Positions 35,653-45,102 of a stretch of DNA of 64,000 bases are shown here, piece by piece. The translations under genes and the position numbers were made by a program. The notes beneath the pieces are model-generated. The model worked only from the letters and a program-made list of their open reading frames with translations. It was not told where the DNA came from and did no database searches. Position 1 is the first letter of the stretch. The number at the start of each line of letters is the position of its first letter. The stretch covers positions 62,001 to 126,000 of the forward strand of contig NZ_JBNGOP010000014.1 of NCBI RefSeq assembly GCF_050589625.1. The letters are read 5' to 3'. This DNA comes from Pelagihabitans sp947500445 (GTDB lineage: Bacteria > Bacteroidota > Bacteroidia > Flavobacteriales > Flavobacteriaceae).

Positions 35653-36605
35653 TTCCGCTCCAGAATAAAATCCGTACGATCTTTTATAACAGTCGCACCG
35701 TAAATATTCGTTGGTTTTGAAGCAATGATGAGCTTCAATGTTTTCGAATCGGTTCCCTGCACTTTTTTATAGTCGGCAATCACACTAAAATCCGACGCTT
35801 TGAGCCCCTTTAATGCTGTTAAACTTGCCTTGACCAAAACGTTGGTCTCAGCGGGGAAGGTCGTTACGGACATATTTTCAGGAGCATTGATAACTGTTAT
35901 AGGAACACTGATCATCTTTTCGGAAAAACGGGATACGGTACCTTCTATTTGCACTGCGGTGGTACTATAAGTGGTATACTTCAATTTTGCATCGTCCTTT
36001 ACGCGCGCATTAACGGAGAAATCCTCCGTAACCTCGGATAAACGAATGGGGTCCAGCAATACCCGTTCTATAGTATCCACTTCATTTTGTGGTCCGGTGA
36101 TACCAATCGAGTCCGGCGTTAACACCAAAGGTTTTTCAAGCCTATAATTCTGAGGTAATTGTAAATCCACTTTGGGGACAAGGGGCACTTTTTTTGAAAT
36201 GACTTTTTGAAAGCCAAAAAAAAGGGAATCTTCGGCAACTCCCAACAAGCTTACGGAATTGGGAAGCTGGGTTTCAATTTGCCGCATGCACTCCTTTTCT
36301 ACCATAAAATAACGGCCACGGTCGTTTTTCACCTTGGAAAGGTCGAGCCGAAAACTGCGTTCGCCTAAATTGAACGATAAAAACCGAAAGCCTACCGCCT
36401 CCAATTTTAAACGGACCCGTTTCTTAGAAACATCGACCAGCAAAAGACTGTCGGGAGGATTTACAAAGGTAAGGCCCACTTCCGCATGATGCGTATAGCG
36501 GTTGGAAAGGTTACTTACGAACCAAGCCAAACTTGAACACAAAAAGAACAAAAAGAATAGTTTTACCTTTCGTCGCTTTAGGATATTTTTAATTTTCTGT
36601 ATCAC
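35649..36605 (-). CDS. YbbR-like domain protein
   Basis: 318 residues with one N-terminal membrane helix (VKLFFLFFLCSSLAWFVSNL) and a periplasmic/extracytoplasmic region of YbbR-type repeats (KKVPLVPKVDLQLPQNYRLE, DSIGITGPQNEVDTIERVLL, MISVPITVINAPENM). YbbR proteins are otherwise linked to cyclic-di-AMP cyclase in Firmicutes; in Flavobacteriia the gene is usually paired with coaE, as here. Molecular role unclear. Confidence 0.88.
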   Translation of the reverse strand: MIQKIKNILKRRKVKLFFLFFLCSSLAWFVSNLSNRYTHHAEVGLTFVNPPDSLLLVDVSKKRVRLKLEAVGFRFLSFNLGERSFRLDLSKVKNDRGRYFMVEKECMRQIETQLPNSVSLLGVAEDSLFFGFQKVISKKVPLVPKVDLQLPQNYRLEKPLVLTPDSIGITGPQNEVDTIERVLLDPIRLSEVTEDFSVNARVKDDAKLKYTTYSTTAVQIEGTVSRFSEKMISVPITVINAPENMSVTTFPAETNVLVKASLTALKGLKASDFSVIADYKKVQGTDSKTLKLIIASKPTNIYGATVIKDRTDFILERK

Positions 36606-36611
36606 CCTTTG

Positions 36612-37613
36612 CTACTTGAAAAACAGTTTTGGAAATACCTGTTCCGCTGTTTTGCCACTAAAGTTAATCAAGATAACAGACTTCAGAAAACCATACCCGT
36701 ATCCTATGAATTGGATCCATACGGCCAAAAAGGATAATAATGCTATCGCAACACTCCTATTTTTTAATAGCGCATCGATAAAAACCAATGCAAAGTAGCA
36801 GCCATACAAACCTAAAGGTGCAAAAATACCGATTGCGGAAAGTACCAACGAGACCAAAAAGCCCAAACAAAAAAGTGTTGGAAACCAATAGGTGACCTTT
36901 GCCGTTCCAGGATGCCATTTGTTCAATATGGGGCGCACCATCCCAAATTTGTTTACTTGTATATAGAACTTTTTCCAATCGATCCGTCGCTTATGATATA
37001 CAAAGGCGTTGGGTATCAAACGGGTTTCGTATCCGTAGTTCCATATGCGCATCGTTAGGTCGGGATCTTCTCCGGGGTGTATTTTTCCATATCCCCCAAC
37101 GGTTTGAAAGGCTTCTTTGGAAATACCCATATTAAAACTTCTGGGCTGGAATTTACCGACAGCTTTTTTACCCCCACGTATACCACCGGTGGTCCAAATA
37201 GAGGTCATGGCATAGTTGATGGCCTTTTGCACAAGACTAAAGGACGGGTGTGCGGCATCAGGTCCACCATAACAGTGTACAAAATGCTCTTGCAGCGCTT
37301 TATCCGCCTCCACCAAATACTGTGGCGGCAAAATACAATCGGAGTCCAAAACAATAAAATAGTTTCCTTTCGCCCGCTCCATTCCATAGTTTCGGGAAGC
37401 ACCCGGCCCCGAATTGGGTTTCGGCAGATAGGTTATCTGCAACCGATCTTGAAATACGGACACCTCATGTTCGGCACTGATAGTGGAACCGTCCTCAACA
37501 ATGACAACCTCAAAAGCGTTTTCGTAAGTCTGCTCGGCCAGACTTTCCAAAAGCTCCCGAATTTCATCGGGACGATTGTAAACCGGAATGATGAACGAAA
37601 AGAATAGCTTCAT
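36612..37613 (-). CDS. Family 2 glycosyltransferase
   Basis: 333 residues. GT-A fold with SFIIPVYNRPDEIRELLESL, VVIVEDGS, VLDSDCILPP (DxD-like), and GEDPDLTMRIW. Two to three C-terminal hydrophobic helices (LFCLGFLVSLVLSAIGIFAP onward) suggest membrane attachment. The acceptor is unknown. First gene of the coaE operon, 6 bp before the YbbR-like gene. Confidence 0.92.
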   Translation of the reverse strand: MKLFFSFIIPVYNRPDEIRELLESLAEQTYENAFEVVIVEDGSTISAEHEVSVFQDRLQITYLPKPNSGPGASRNYGMERAKGNYFIVLDSDCILPPQYLVEADKALQEHFVHCYGGPDAAHPSFSLVQKAINYAMTSIWTTGGIRGGKKAVGKFQPRSFNMGISKEAFQTVGGYGKIHPGEDPDLTMRIWNYGYETRLIPNAFVYHKRRIDWKKFYIQVNKFGMVRPILNKWHPGTAKVTYWFPTLFCLGFLVSLVLSAIGIFAPLGLYGCYFALVFIDALLKNRSVAIALLSFLAVWIQFIGYGYGFLKSVILINFSGKTAEQVFPKLFFK

Positions 37614-37936
37614 TGGCCACAGGCGTTAGTTGAAAGAATGCACTTTAGTGCAAGACTTTCCTCCGAATACTCGGAAATACAAATCTTCAATAAATTTGCA
37701 GTTGTACTTGGCAGTCCGTAATTTTTATGGGTTACAAAACAGCCCACTACCAACTGTTTACTGCTACTTTGATACAATGTTGAAAAACAATTCCATTCCT
37801 TTCCTAGAAACCTATGCATTTTAAATACATGGTAGTTTAGTCAAAAGCAAATAGCGATCGGCACCCAAACATTTAAATGGACCTACCCTTAACCATCAGG
37901 TCAGGCAACGCTTATTCAGAATTTAAATGGAGTGGC
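37614..37936. other. 323-bp intergenic stretch between glycosyltransferase and fabI genes
   Basis: It contains the palindrome TGCACTTTAGTGCA (37638-37651), a plus-strand TAAATTTG box (37691-37698) not followed by any convincing gene, and two copies of ATTTAAATGGA (near 37871 and 37921). The ORF at 37630-37824 on the plus strand has no recognisable content. No RNA gene recognised. Confidence 0.5.
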
Positions 37937-38752
37937 CTAACTTTCGGAAAAATAATCGATGACTTCTTGACTGACACCGGTGTTGGAAAAACCGCCGTCG
38001 TGAAACAAGTTTTGCATCGTTACCTTTTTGGTAAGGTCCGAAAAAAGGGATACCGTATAATCCGCACATTCCAAAGCACTTGCATTACCGAGGGGTGACA
38101 TCTTTTCGGCATAGCTGATAAATCCGTCAAAACCTTTGACTCCCTGGCCTGCCGTGGTCGGTGTAGGCGATTGCGATATGGTATTGACGCGAACTTTCTT
38201 TTCCTTTCCAAAAAAGTACCCAAAACTTCTGGCGACCGACTCCAAATAGGCCTTGTTGTCCGCCATGTCGTTATAATCGGGAAACACCCTTTGTGCCGCC
38301 ATATAGGTCAACGCTACGATACTCCCCCACTCTGCCATGGCATCTTGCTTGTACAAGCTTTGCATCACCTTATGAAAGGACAAGGCTGAAATATCCCATC
38401 CTTTAGCGGTAAAATCATATTTTTCGTCCGTGTAATGGCGTCCTTTACGAACATTTACCGACATTCCAATAGAGTGCAATACAAAATCGAGTTTGCCACC
38501 AAGAATCTCCATCGATTTGCTCACCAAAGTATTCAAATCCTCTTCCAGAGTAGCGTCGGCGGGAATAATTTCGGAACCTGTTTTCTCCGCAAGTTGCTTG
38601 ATCTGTCCCATTCGCATTGCAATCGGAGCATTGGTAAGTACGAAAGTGCCGCCTTCTTCGTGCACTCTTTCCGCCGTTTTCCAAGCGATGGAATTTTCGT
38701 CCAATGCACCAAAAATAATTCCTCTTTTTCCCTTTAATAGATTATATGCCAT
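37937..38752 (-). CDS. fabI: Enoyl-[acyl-carrier-protein] reductase [NADH] FabI
   Basis: 271 residues from ATG 38752; upstream in-frame codons lie in the leader. Atypical SDR with GIIFGALDENSIAWKTAERV in place of the classical glycine motif, LHSIGMS, the catalytic pair Tyr/Lys in YNDMADNK, and the C-terminal FLHDGGFSNTGV-type segment. It catalyses the last reduction of the fatty-acid elongation cycle. A TATCTTTG box lies 30 bp upstream. Confidence 0.95.
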   Translation of the reverse strand: MAYNLLKGKRGIIFGALDENSIAWKTAERVHEEGGTFVLTNAPIAMRMGQIKQLAEKTGSEIIPADATLEEDLNTLVSKSMEILGGKLDFVLHSIGMSVNVRKGRHYTDEKYDFTAKGWDISALSFHKVMQSLYKQDAMAEWGSIVALTYMAAQRVFPDYNDMADNKAYLESVARSFGYFFGKEKKVRVNTISQSPTPTTAGQGVKGFDGFISYAEKMSPLGNASALECADYTVSLFSDLTKKVTMQNLFHDGGFSNTGVSQEVIDYFSES

Positions 38753-38782
38753 GTGTTTGTAATATTTGTTCGATTTCGGCTT

Positions 38783-38790
38783 CAAAGATA
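38783..38790 (-). promoter_or_regulatory. -7 promoter element TATCTTTG of fabI
   Basis: A perfect TAnnTTTG on the minus strand with a predicted leader of ~25 nt. Confidence 0.6.
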
Positions 38791-38913
38791 TTTAAAAAGT
38801 TTGCAGGAAAACGATGTGGTCTACAGAAAGTTTGAATCGCTATTTTCCCATTTGCGGAACGGTATATTGGGGATACGGCTTTCGTCCCAATTTACGATTG
38901 TAGTGCCCAAAGA

Positions 38914-40566
38914 TTAATCGAGTAATTGCCGGGCATGTGCCATTGCAGAATCGGTCAACACCTTACCCCCTAGCATCTCGGCCAATTCGGAAACCCGTTC
39001 TTCTTGCTGTAGCTGTTTCAATTTGGTGTGGGTGGTTTCCCCTATCTCTTCCTTAAAGACTTTGAAATGGGCATCTCCTTTGGAAGCCACCTGGGGCAAA
39101 TGGGTGATGGAAAACACCTGCATATGGTTGCTCATGGCTTTCATGATGTCGCCCATCTTGTTGGAAATTTCCCCTGAAACCCCGGTATCGATTTCATCGA
39201 ACATCATCGTTGGGAGTTGTTCATAGCGCGCCAACACCGCTTTTATGGTCAGCATGATACGCGACAATTCGCCACCAGAGGCTACTTTTTTAAGCTCGCC
39301 ATACCCCACTCCTTTATTGGCCGAAAATAAAAAGGCCAGATCGTCCTTACCGGTTTCCTTAAAATTCGCTGCGGGCGTCAACTCCATTTTAAAGGTTGCG
39401 CTGGGCATTCCCAAACTGGAAAGCACCTCGGAAAGTTCCTTATCCAAGATCGGTATTGCCCGGGTTCTTTTCTGGGAAATAATGGAGGCTTTTGCTTCCA
39501 GCGTTTCTTTTTGAGCCGCCAACAGCGCTTCTTTTTCCGCGATTTCCACTTCTAAATTCGCCGTATCCCCAACTTTTTGCGAAAGTGCCTCCTGAACGGA
39601 CAAAAGATCGTTAACATTTTGAACATCGTGTTTTCGCAAAAGATCGTACAACAATTGCAATTGGCCGTTAAGTTGCTCAAGACGCTCGGGATCTGCTTCC
39701 GTGGTATCTTTGAGCGATTCCCATTCCGAAGCGATATCCTCCATTTCGATATGGACCGATTGTATCCGTTGGTGCAAGTTTTCATACTTTTCGCCAAAAT
39801 CGGCCAGCTTGCCCGAGAGTTGGGTCAATTGGGTTACCGCGCTCATAATACCCAACTGATCGTCACTTAGCAATTGATAGCCATTGGCAAAATACTCCAA
39901 AATGGTCTCTACATTGCTCAATTTTTGCTGTTCCGATTCCAGTGCTTCCTGCATTCCTTCGCTTAGGGCAGCCGTTTCCAATTCTTGAAGCAGAAAACTG
40001 TCGTAATCTTTCTCTTTATTGGCCTCCTTTTGGGTAGCGATTAACTGTTGCAAACGCTTTTCGGTATCCCTGAATGCCTTTAATTCCGTTCCATACGCCT
40101 GCAAGTTTTGCTTATTGTCGGCCAAGGCGTCGATAACCTTTAATTGGAATTCATTTTCCGTAAGTCGTAGGGTCTGGTGCTGCGAATGCACGTCGATTAA
40201 GCGTTCCCCCAAAGCCGATAGTATGGATAAGGTTACCGGAGAATCATTGATAAAGGCACGGGATTTACCACTTGGGTGTATTTCACGGCGCAAAATTGTT
40301 TCGTCCTCATAGTCGAGGTCGTTCTGTTCAAAAAAGGGACGTAATCGGTATTTGGTAATTTTAAAGGCCGCTTCTACGATACACTTCCGTTCTTTGTCCC
40401 GTAACGACCCAAGGTCGGCACGTTTGCCCAATACCAGGGCAAGACCTCCTAAAAGAATCGATTTTCCGGCACCGGTTTCCCCGGTAATAACCGTAAAACC
40501 AGTATGGAAGGACACCTCTAGGGCATCTATCAACGCATAATTTTTAATGGATAGGTTGGAGAGCAC
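38914..40566 (-). CDS. recN: DNA repair protein RecN
   Basis: 550 residues, SMC-like. N-terminal Walker A VITGETGAGKSILLGGLALV, central coiled coils (~155-360), and C-terminal ABC signature ASGGELSRIMLTIKAVLA with Walker B PTMMFDEIDTGVSG. It acts in double-strand break repair. The start is GTG at 40566. It lies downstream of the bamD-rpoZ-coaBC-porD run and has its own TATCTTTG box. Confidence 0.97.
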   Translation of the reverse strand: MLSNLSIKNYALIDALEVSFHTGFTVITGETGAGKSILLGGLALVLGKRADLGSLRDKERKCIVEAAFKITKYRLRPFFEQNDLDYEDETILRREIHPSGKSRAFINDSPVTLSILSALGERLIDVHSQHQTLRLTENEFQLKVIDALADNKQNLQAYGTELKAFRDTEKRLQQLIATQKEANKEKDYDSFLLQELETAALSEGMQEALESEQQKLSNVETILEYFANGYQLLSDDQLGIMSAVTQLTQLSGKLADFGEKYENLHQRIQSVHIEMEDIASEWESLKDTTEADPERLEQLNGQLQLLYDLLRKHDVQNVNDLLSVQEALSQKVGDTANLEVEIAEKEALLAAQKETLEAKASIISQKRTRAIPILDKELSEVLSSLGMPSATFKMELTPAANFKETGKDDLAFLFSANKGVGYGELKKVASGGELSRIMLTIKAVLARYEQLPTMMFDEIDTGVSGEISNKMGDIMKAMSNHMQVFSITHLPQVASKGDAHFKVFKEEIGETTHTKLKQLQQEERVSELAEMLGGKVLTDSAMAHARQLLD

Positions 40567-40586
40567 AGTTTCACTTACTTAGGATG

Positions 40587-40594
40587 CAAAGATA
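40587..40594 (-). promoter_or_regulatory. -7 promoter element TATCTTTG of recN
   Basis: A perfect TAnnTTTG on the minus strand, 20 bp before the GTG start. Confidence 0.55.
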
Positions 40595-40748
40595 TGTTTA
40601 TTCCGTCGTAAAACATTCCATAATCTTCTTCAAAAGAACCTGCCGCAGGTAATCGGTAAAAACGGTGCTACAAGCCGATCACCCTACAAATACATAGACC
40701 GGCACCTATCGCAATCCCTCGGAATTGACAGTTACCACCGATTGAAGT

Positions 40749-41645
40749 TTAATATTTGATATCGTTCCAAGTGCTGGAATACAGGGGCGCAATACTGTTC
40801 AGGGTCTCCTTTAAAGACACGATATCGGTCTTGGGACCATCTGAAAAAATACTTTGGATCTCTTCCGATTTGGCATCAAAAAAGGTCTGGATCAAAAAGG
40901 CATTGGGACGTCTTTTAATCATCGTTTCAAAAAGTTTCATGGTACCGGCGATCACCTGTTTTCCGGTGCTGTTATTGTCGGCCAGTACATCCATTCCCTT
41001 TCTGTGGTAGTTGTACATGGCAACACGGTATTCCCTGTACGAGTTCGACATGAGGTTATCGACCAGTTCAAACCGACTGCGTTTGTTATCGGTGGTGCGT
41101 TCCCAACCACGAATGTTGTTTCCCTGTGCCTGGGTAACAATGGCCTGTGCCACCCTAAAATTATCGTTTCCGCCTTCGAGTGAAAAGGTATCCGCATCCA
41201 ATCCAAGGATTACATACACGTAATACGATATGACGCTGACAAGATTCGATTCAAAAACATTTTGATTGAAGACCAACGGCTGAAATTCAATGTATTCAAA
41301 ATCAAAATTGTTGTCCTTAAAGTTAAAGATCGGGGTCTGGTACGAAGTATTGTAAACAGGTCTAGAAGATTGTACCTGAATGTTACCTTGAAAACGATTG
41401 GAATCGAAATCGGTGATGGTAATGAACATTTGTGCGTTCACCAGCTCATTTTCCTTAAACTTACGGTTGGTCCACTTGTTCTTGTTCACAAAATCGTTCA
41501 ACGCCCGTTCCAAGGTTTTGAATACCTGTTGATTGGTTTGCGAGACCTGATCGGAATTCACCGTAATGGTACAATTTAGCTCTTGCGCGGCCAAAGTACC
41601 CATGAACATCAAAAAGAAACTGAAAAAAAAGAATGTGTTACGCAT
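40749..41645 (-). CDS. DUF4835 family protein (PorD-like, type IX secretion)
   Basis: 298 residues with a signal peptide (FFFFSFFLMFMGTLAAQ). Matches DUF4835: ELNCTITVNSDQVSQTNQQV, then FEYIEFQPLVFNQN, SYYVYVILGLDADTFS and GGNDNFRVAQAIVTQAQ. The Porphyromonas homologue PorD is described as part of, or needed for, type IX secretion; a periplasmic role is likely. It overlaps coaBC by 8 bp in the conserved Bacteroidota order bamD-rpoZ-coaBC-DUF4835-recN. Confidence 0.88.
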   Translation of the reverse strand: MRNTFFFFSFFLMFMGTLAAQELNCTITVNSDQVSQTNQQVFKTLERALNDFVNKNKWTNRKFKENELVNAQMFITITDFDSNRFQGNIQVQSSRPVYNTSYQTPIFNFKDNNFDFEYIEFQPLVFNQNVFESNLVSVISYYVYVILGLDADTFSLEGGNDNFRVAQAIVTQAQGNNIRGWERTTDNKRSRFELVDNLMSNSYREYRVAMYNYHRKGMDVLADNNSTGKQVIAGTMKLFETMIKRRPNAFLIQTFFDAKSEEIQSIFSDGPKTDIVSLKETLNSIAPLYSSTWNDIKY

Positions 41646-42843
41646 GGGTCTTACTGATAATTAAGTTCCAGATATCGGATGCTACGGCCGCCTTTGTCTT
41701 AAGTTCAAACGATCGTATCTCCGAATTCTTATCTATAAATTGTATTTTATTGGTGGAGGTACCAAAACCCGAACCCTTGTCATTCAGGGAGTTCAATACG
41801 ATGGCATCCAAATTTTTTCGCTCCAGTTTTCCTTTTGCATTGGCCAGCTCATTCTCTGTCTCCAAGGCGAAACCCACCAAATATTGCCGTTTTTTCAGGG
41901 CACCCAACGATTTTAAAATGTCTTTGTTCTTCACTAAAGATAGGGTAAACTCGGCATCCGATTTTTTAATCTTTTGTGTTGCCACCTGCTCGGGCCGATA
42001 ATCGGCCACTGCCGCAGCGCAGATAACGACATCCATATCGGAGTAATTGGAATGGGCGACATCGTACATTTCGTTGGCGGAGGTTACGCGGATACAATTG
42101 ATGTTCGAGTGTCTTGGGCTTAAGTTGGAAGGCCCGGACACCAAGGTTACGGTCGCACCCAAATTGGCGGCGCACTCCGCTAATTCGTATCCCATAAGAC
42201 CGGTAGAATGATTGCCGATAAAGCGAACGGGGTCAATGGCCTCATGCGTGGGTCCGGCGGTAATCATGACCTTCTTTCCCGATAAAGGCAATCCTTTTTG
42301 TAGCTCCCTTTCTATAAAGGCTACCATATCCTCCGGTTCTGCCATTCTGCCTTCTCCGTGCAATCCACTGGCCAGTTCCCCACTGGTCGCCGGAATCATA
42401 ATATTTCCGAAAGATTCCAGTGCGGCAAACGATTTTTTGGTAGTAGCATGTCGGTACATGTCCAAATCCATCGCCGGAGCAAAAAAAACAGGACATTTGG
42501 CGGACAGATATGTCGCCAATAACAGGTTGTCAGCCGTTCCATTGGCCATTTTTGACAATGTATTGGCCGTGGCCGGGGCCACGAGCATCAAATCGGCCCA
42601 AAGCCCTAGCGATACATGATTGTTCCAATCTACGGAGCCATTGTCCTCCGAAACAAAATCGGTCAGTACAGGGTTTTTGGATAAGGTTGCCAAGGTCAAC
42701 GGCGAAACAAAGGAGCCGGCGCTTTCAGTCATAATAATCTTGACTGTAGCGCCGGCTTTAATCAGTAATCGAACCAGGAAGGTGGTTTTGTAGGCGGCGA
42801 TTCCCCCTGTTATTCCTAAGAGAATGTGCTTGCCGTACAACAT
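41638..42843 (-). CDS. coaBC: Bifunctional phosphopantothenoylcysteine decarboxylase / phosphopantothenate-cysteine ligase
   Basis: 401 residues. CoaC domain (1-~185) has GITGGIAAYKTTFLVRLL, the catalytic His in NHVSLGLWADLM, APATANTLSKMANG and PAMDLDMY. CoaB domain (~190-400) has ITAGPTHEAIDPVRFIGNHS, AAVADYRP, and the KIKK motif. Makes 4'-phosphopantetheine for CoA; coaE for the last step is at 35 kb. Next to rpoZ, as in many bacteria. Confidence 0.97.
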   Translation of the reverse strand: MLYGKHILLGITGGIAAYKTTFLVRLLIKAGATVKIIMTESAGSFVSPLTLATLSKNPVLTDFVSEDNGSVDWNNHVSLGLWADLMLVAPATANTLSKMANGTADNLLLATYLSAKCPVFFAPAMDLDMYRHATTKKSFAALESFGNIMIPATSGELASGLHGEGRMAEPEDMVAFIERELQKGLPLSGKKVMITAGPTHEAIDPVRFIGNHSTGLMGYELAECAANLGATVTLVSGPSNLSPRHSNINCIRVTSANEMYDVAHSNYSDMDVVICAAAVADYRPEQVATQKIKKSDAEFTLSLVKNKDILKSLGALKKRQYLVGFALETENELANAKGKLERKNLDAIVLNSLNDKGSGFGTSTNKIQFIDKNSEIRSFELKTKAAVASDIWNLIISKTHA

Positions 42844-42846
42844 CCG

Positions 42847-43179
42847 TTATACCTCTTTATCGGTATTCCTGTGGTATATTTTTTCGTTCAACCATTCCTC
42901 AACGGCCAACGCATGCGGTTTTGGGAGTTTTTCGTAGAATTTGGAAACCTCGATCTGCTCTTTGTTTTCAAAAACTTCCTCCAGACTATCGCTGTAGGTT
43001 GCAAACTCTTCAAGCTTCTCCAACAGTTCTTTTTTGATTTCGGAGTTTATTTGAACCGCTCGTTTTGCCGCTATCGAAATAGCTTCGTAAATGTTTCCCG
43101 TTTCCTGATCAAATTCATTTTTGTTGATGGTAACGGTAGAAACCGGCGCTTTGGAATTTTTTAGGTCATTCATATTCAT
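42847..43179 (-). CDS. rpoZ: DNA-directed RNA polymerase omega subunit (Bacteroidota type)
   Basis: 110 residues. The conserved core is NIYEAISIAAKRAVQINSEI, the omega helix that binds beta-prime, with the Bacteroidota-specific C-terminal extension ending in LPKPHALAVEEWLNEKIYH. Start taken at 43179; Met3 at 43173 is equally possible. It sits 3 bp before coaBC. Confidence 0.92.
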   Translation of the reverse strand: MNMNDLKNSKAPVSTVTINKNEFDQETGNIYEAISIAAKRAVQINSEIKKELLEKLEEFATYSDSLEEVFENKEQIEVSKFYEKLPKPHALAVEEWLNEKIYHRNTDKEV

Positions 43180-43192
43180 GATATCGAATTAT

Positions 43193-44026
43193 TTATTTGG
43201 CCCGCCCTGTTGGCTGCTCTGGTAACTCTTGGTTTATTTTTTCCAATAACTTTTCCGCCTTTTCGGCATACTCCGTTTCAGGATATTGTTTTTTCAACTG
43301 CTCATATGCCGTCCGCGCCTTATTCAAACGTTCCGGCTTCATCCGCTCAATACTGTTTATCCCGTACTCGGTAGCCGACTCAAACCGATAGTACAACGCT
43401 TTTTCCATATACACGGAACCCGGGTAATCGGTAATGAAATTCTCAAAGGCGGCAATTGCAGGAGTGAGAAAGGTAAAATCGAACTTTCCTAGCTTATTGA
43501 ACTGTTTGGCTATTTCATAGGCCTTTCGTTCTTTCTTTGTTGTCAGCTCCTTAGCCATTTGGTTGGCCTCCGGAAAATACTCCGAATCCGTATAGGTATT
43601 GATAAAGGTCTGCAATTTTGCAAGGGCCTTATCCGTATCAGTTTGGTCCAATGAATAATTGGGACTCAACTTATAATAACATTTTGCACCAAGAAACGAG
43701 GCTTGCGCCGCTTTATCACTACTTGGATATGACTTGACAAAACGCTCGAACTGATATCCGGCCATATTGTAATCTTTTCGCTGAAAATAGCTGTCCGCCA
43801 AAAAGAACATGACCCGTTCCCCTTGAGGCTTTCCAACGTACTTTGGCGCTATTTGTTCAAAAAGACGGTTCGACCTTTTATAGTCACCGTCCTCGTAAAG
43901 CTTTTCCGCCATATCGTACTTGGCCTTCACATCTTGATTTTTCAATACCTGTTGGTATTCACTACAAGAGGAAAAACAAACGACTAGACATAAATAGAAC
44001 GGTAATGTAGCCCGGTTTAAAAACAT
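43193..44026 (-). CDS. bamD: Outer membrane protein assembly factor BamD
   Basis: A 277-residue lipoprotein; lipobox VCFSSC near residue 21. TPR-like repeats (YDMAEKLYEDGDYKRSNRLF, YNMAGYQFERFVKSYPSSDK, AIAAFENFITDYPGSVYMEK) follow the BamD fold. Part of the BAM complex inserting outer-membrane beta-barrels. The -7 box TAATTTTG lies only 4 nt before the ATG, so the mRNA is probably leaderless. It heads the bamD-rpoZ-coaBC-DUF4835 run. Confidence 0.93.
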   Translation of the reverse strand: MFLNRATLPFYLCLVVCFSSCSEYQQVLKNQDVKAKYDMAEKLYEDGDYKRSNRLFEQIAPKYVGKPQGERVMFFLADSYFQRKDYNMAGYQFERFVKSYPSSDKAAQASFLGAKCYYKLSPNYSLDQTDTDKALAKLQTFINTYTDSEYFPEANQMAKELTTKKERKAYEIAKQFNKLGKFDFTFLTPAIAAFENFITDYPGSVYMEKALYYRFESATEYGINSIERMKPERLNKARTAYEQLKKQYPETEYAEKAEKLLEKINQELPEQPTGRAK

Positions 44027-44030
44027 TTTG

Positions 44031-44038
44031 CAAAATTA
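44031..44038 (-). promoter_or_regulatory. -7 promoter element TAATTTTG of bamD, 4 nt before the ATG
   Basis: A perfect TAnnTTTG match; the short distance to the start codon predicts leaderless transcription. Confidence 0.65.
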
Positions 44039-44132
44039 GGGATTATGGATGGATTTAAAAAACAAAATTTCCCTGCTAAAATAAGCAGATGCCCTAACTT
44101 TTAAATCGCTTTTGAGGAAGTTTTAACGTACG

Positions 44133-45026
44133 TTATGAAACAGTGTGCTTTAGCTTTTGTTCCACGAACCGAAGGAGTTCTCCTTTTAAGCGTGTACTGG
44201 CCTCCATCAAAGGCAAACGCACTTTGGCCGTAGCAAGGTTCAGAATTTCAAAAATCGCCTTAATCCCGGCAGGGTTCCCCTCTTGGAAAATCAGTTCCAT
44301 TCCAGAATGTAACGTATGGTGCAGCGCTCTTGCCTCGGCGGCCTCACCGTTCAGGCCGAGCCGTATCATCGCCGAAAACTCCGCGGGAAGGCCTTGACCA
44401 AGCACGGAAATTACTCCGGAACCACCCGCCAATGTCGTTTCCAATGCCGTTGCATCATCACCCGATATCACCATAAACCCGTTCGGTCTTTGTCTTAAAA
44501 TATGCCGTACCTGTTCCATGTCGCCCGAAGCTTCTTTTATGGCTATGATCTTTGGACAATCGTTGGCCAATCGTACGGTAGTCTGCGGTGCCATATTACT
44601 ACCGGTGCGGCTCGGCACATTGTACACGATGATCGGTAGTGGCGATGCCGCGGCTATTACCTTAAAATGTTGGTAAATGCCCTCTTGGGTAGGTTTGTTG
44701 TAATAGGGGGATACGGATAAAACGACATCAAAATTCGTTAGGTCGAGTTCCCTAAGCTCTTCTACCACGGCGGCGGTATTGTTACCTCCGACACCTAAAA
44801 CCAAAGGAAGCCTACCGTTATTTGCGGCAACCACGGTATCGGCAACCAATTGCTTCTCTTTTTTGGTAAGGGTCGCCGATTCTCCGGTAGTACCCAATAC
44901 CACCAAATAATCGATGCCCCCATCGATACAGTAACCAACAATTCGTGTAAGCCCATCAACATCGACATGGCCTTCGGTGGTAAAAGGTGTCACCAATGCA
45001 ACCCCAGTTCCTATCAATTCCTTCAT
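44133..45026 (-). CDS. dapA: 4-Hydroxy-tetrahydrodipicolinate synthase
   Basis: 297 residues from ATG 45026 (MKELIGTGVALVTPF); an upstream ATG at 45077 would add 17 non-conserved residues. Class I aldolase barrel with GTTGESATL, VGGNNTAAVVEEL, Tyr in YNVPSRTG and the Schiff-base Lys in IIAIKEASGD. It condenses pyruvate with aspartate semialdehyde, opening the lysine/diaminopimelate branch; dapF is at 61.5 kb. Confidence 0.96.
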   Translation of the reverse strand: MKELIGTGVALVTPFTTEGHVDVDGLTRIVGYCIDGGIDYLVVLGTTGESATLTKKEKQLVADTVVAANNGRLPLVLGVGGNNTAAVVEELRELDLTNFDVVLSVSPYYNKPTQEGIYQHFKVIAAASPLPIIVYNVPSRTGSNMAPQTTVRLANDCPKIIAIKEASGDMEQVRHILRQRPNGFMVISGDDATALETTLAGGSGVISVLGQGLPAEFSAMIRLGLNGEAAEARALHHTLHSGMELIFQEGNPAGIKAIFEILNLATAKVRLPLMEASTRLKGELLRFVEQKLKHTVS

Positions 45027-45102
45027 ACTATCCACTTTATTTGTAATATATCCTCTATTCCGAACAATTATAACCAAGTGAAAAACGGCATGTTGTAGAT
45101 AG

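Noticed and set aside
37630..37824. 64-codon plus-strand ORF with a TAAATTTG box inside
   Set aside because: No signal peptide, family motif or good start, and composition like non-coding sequence.
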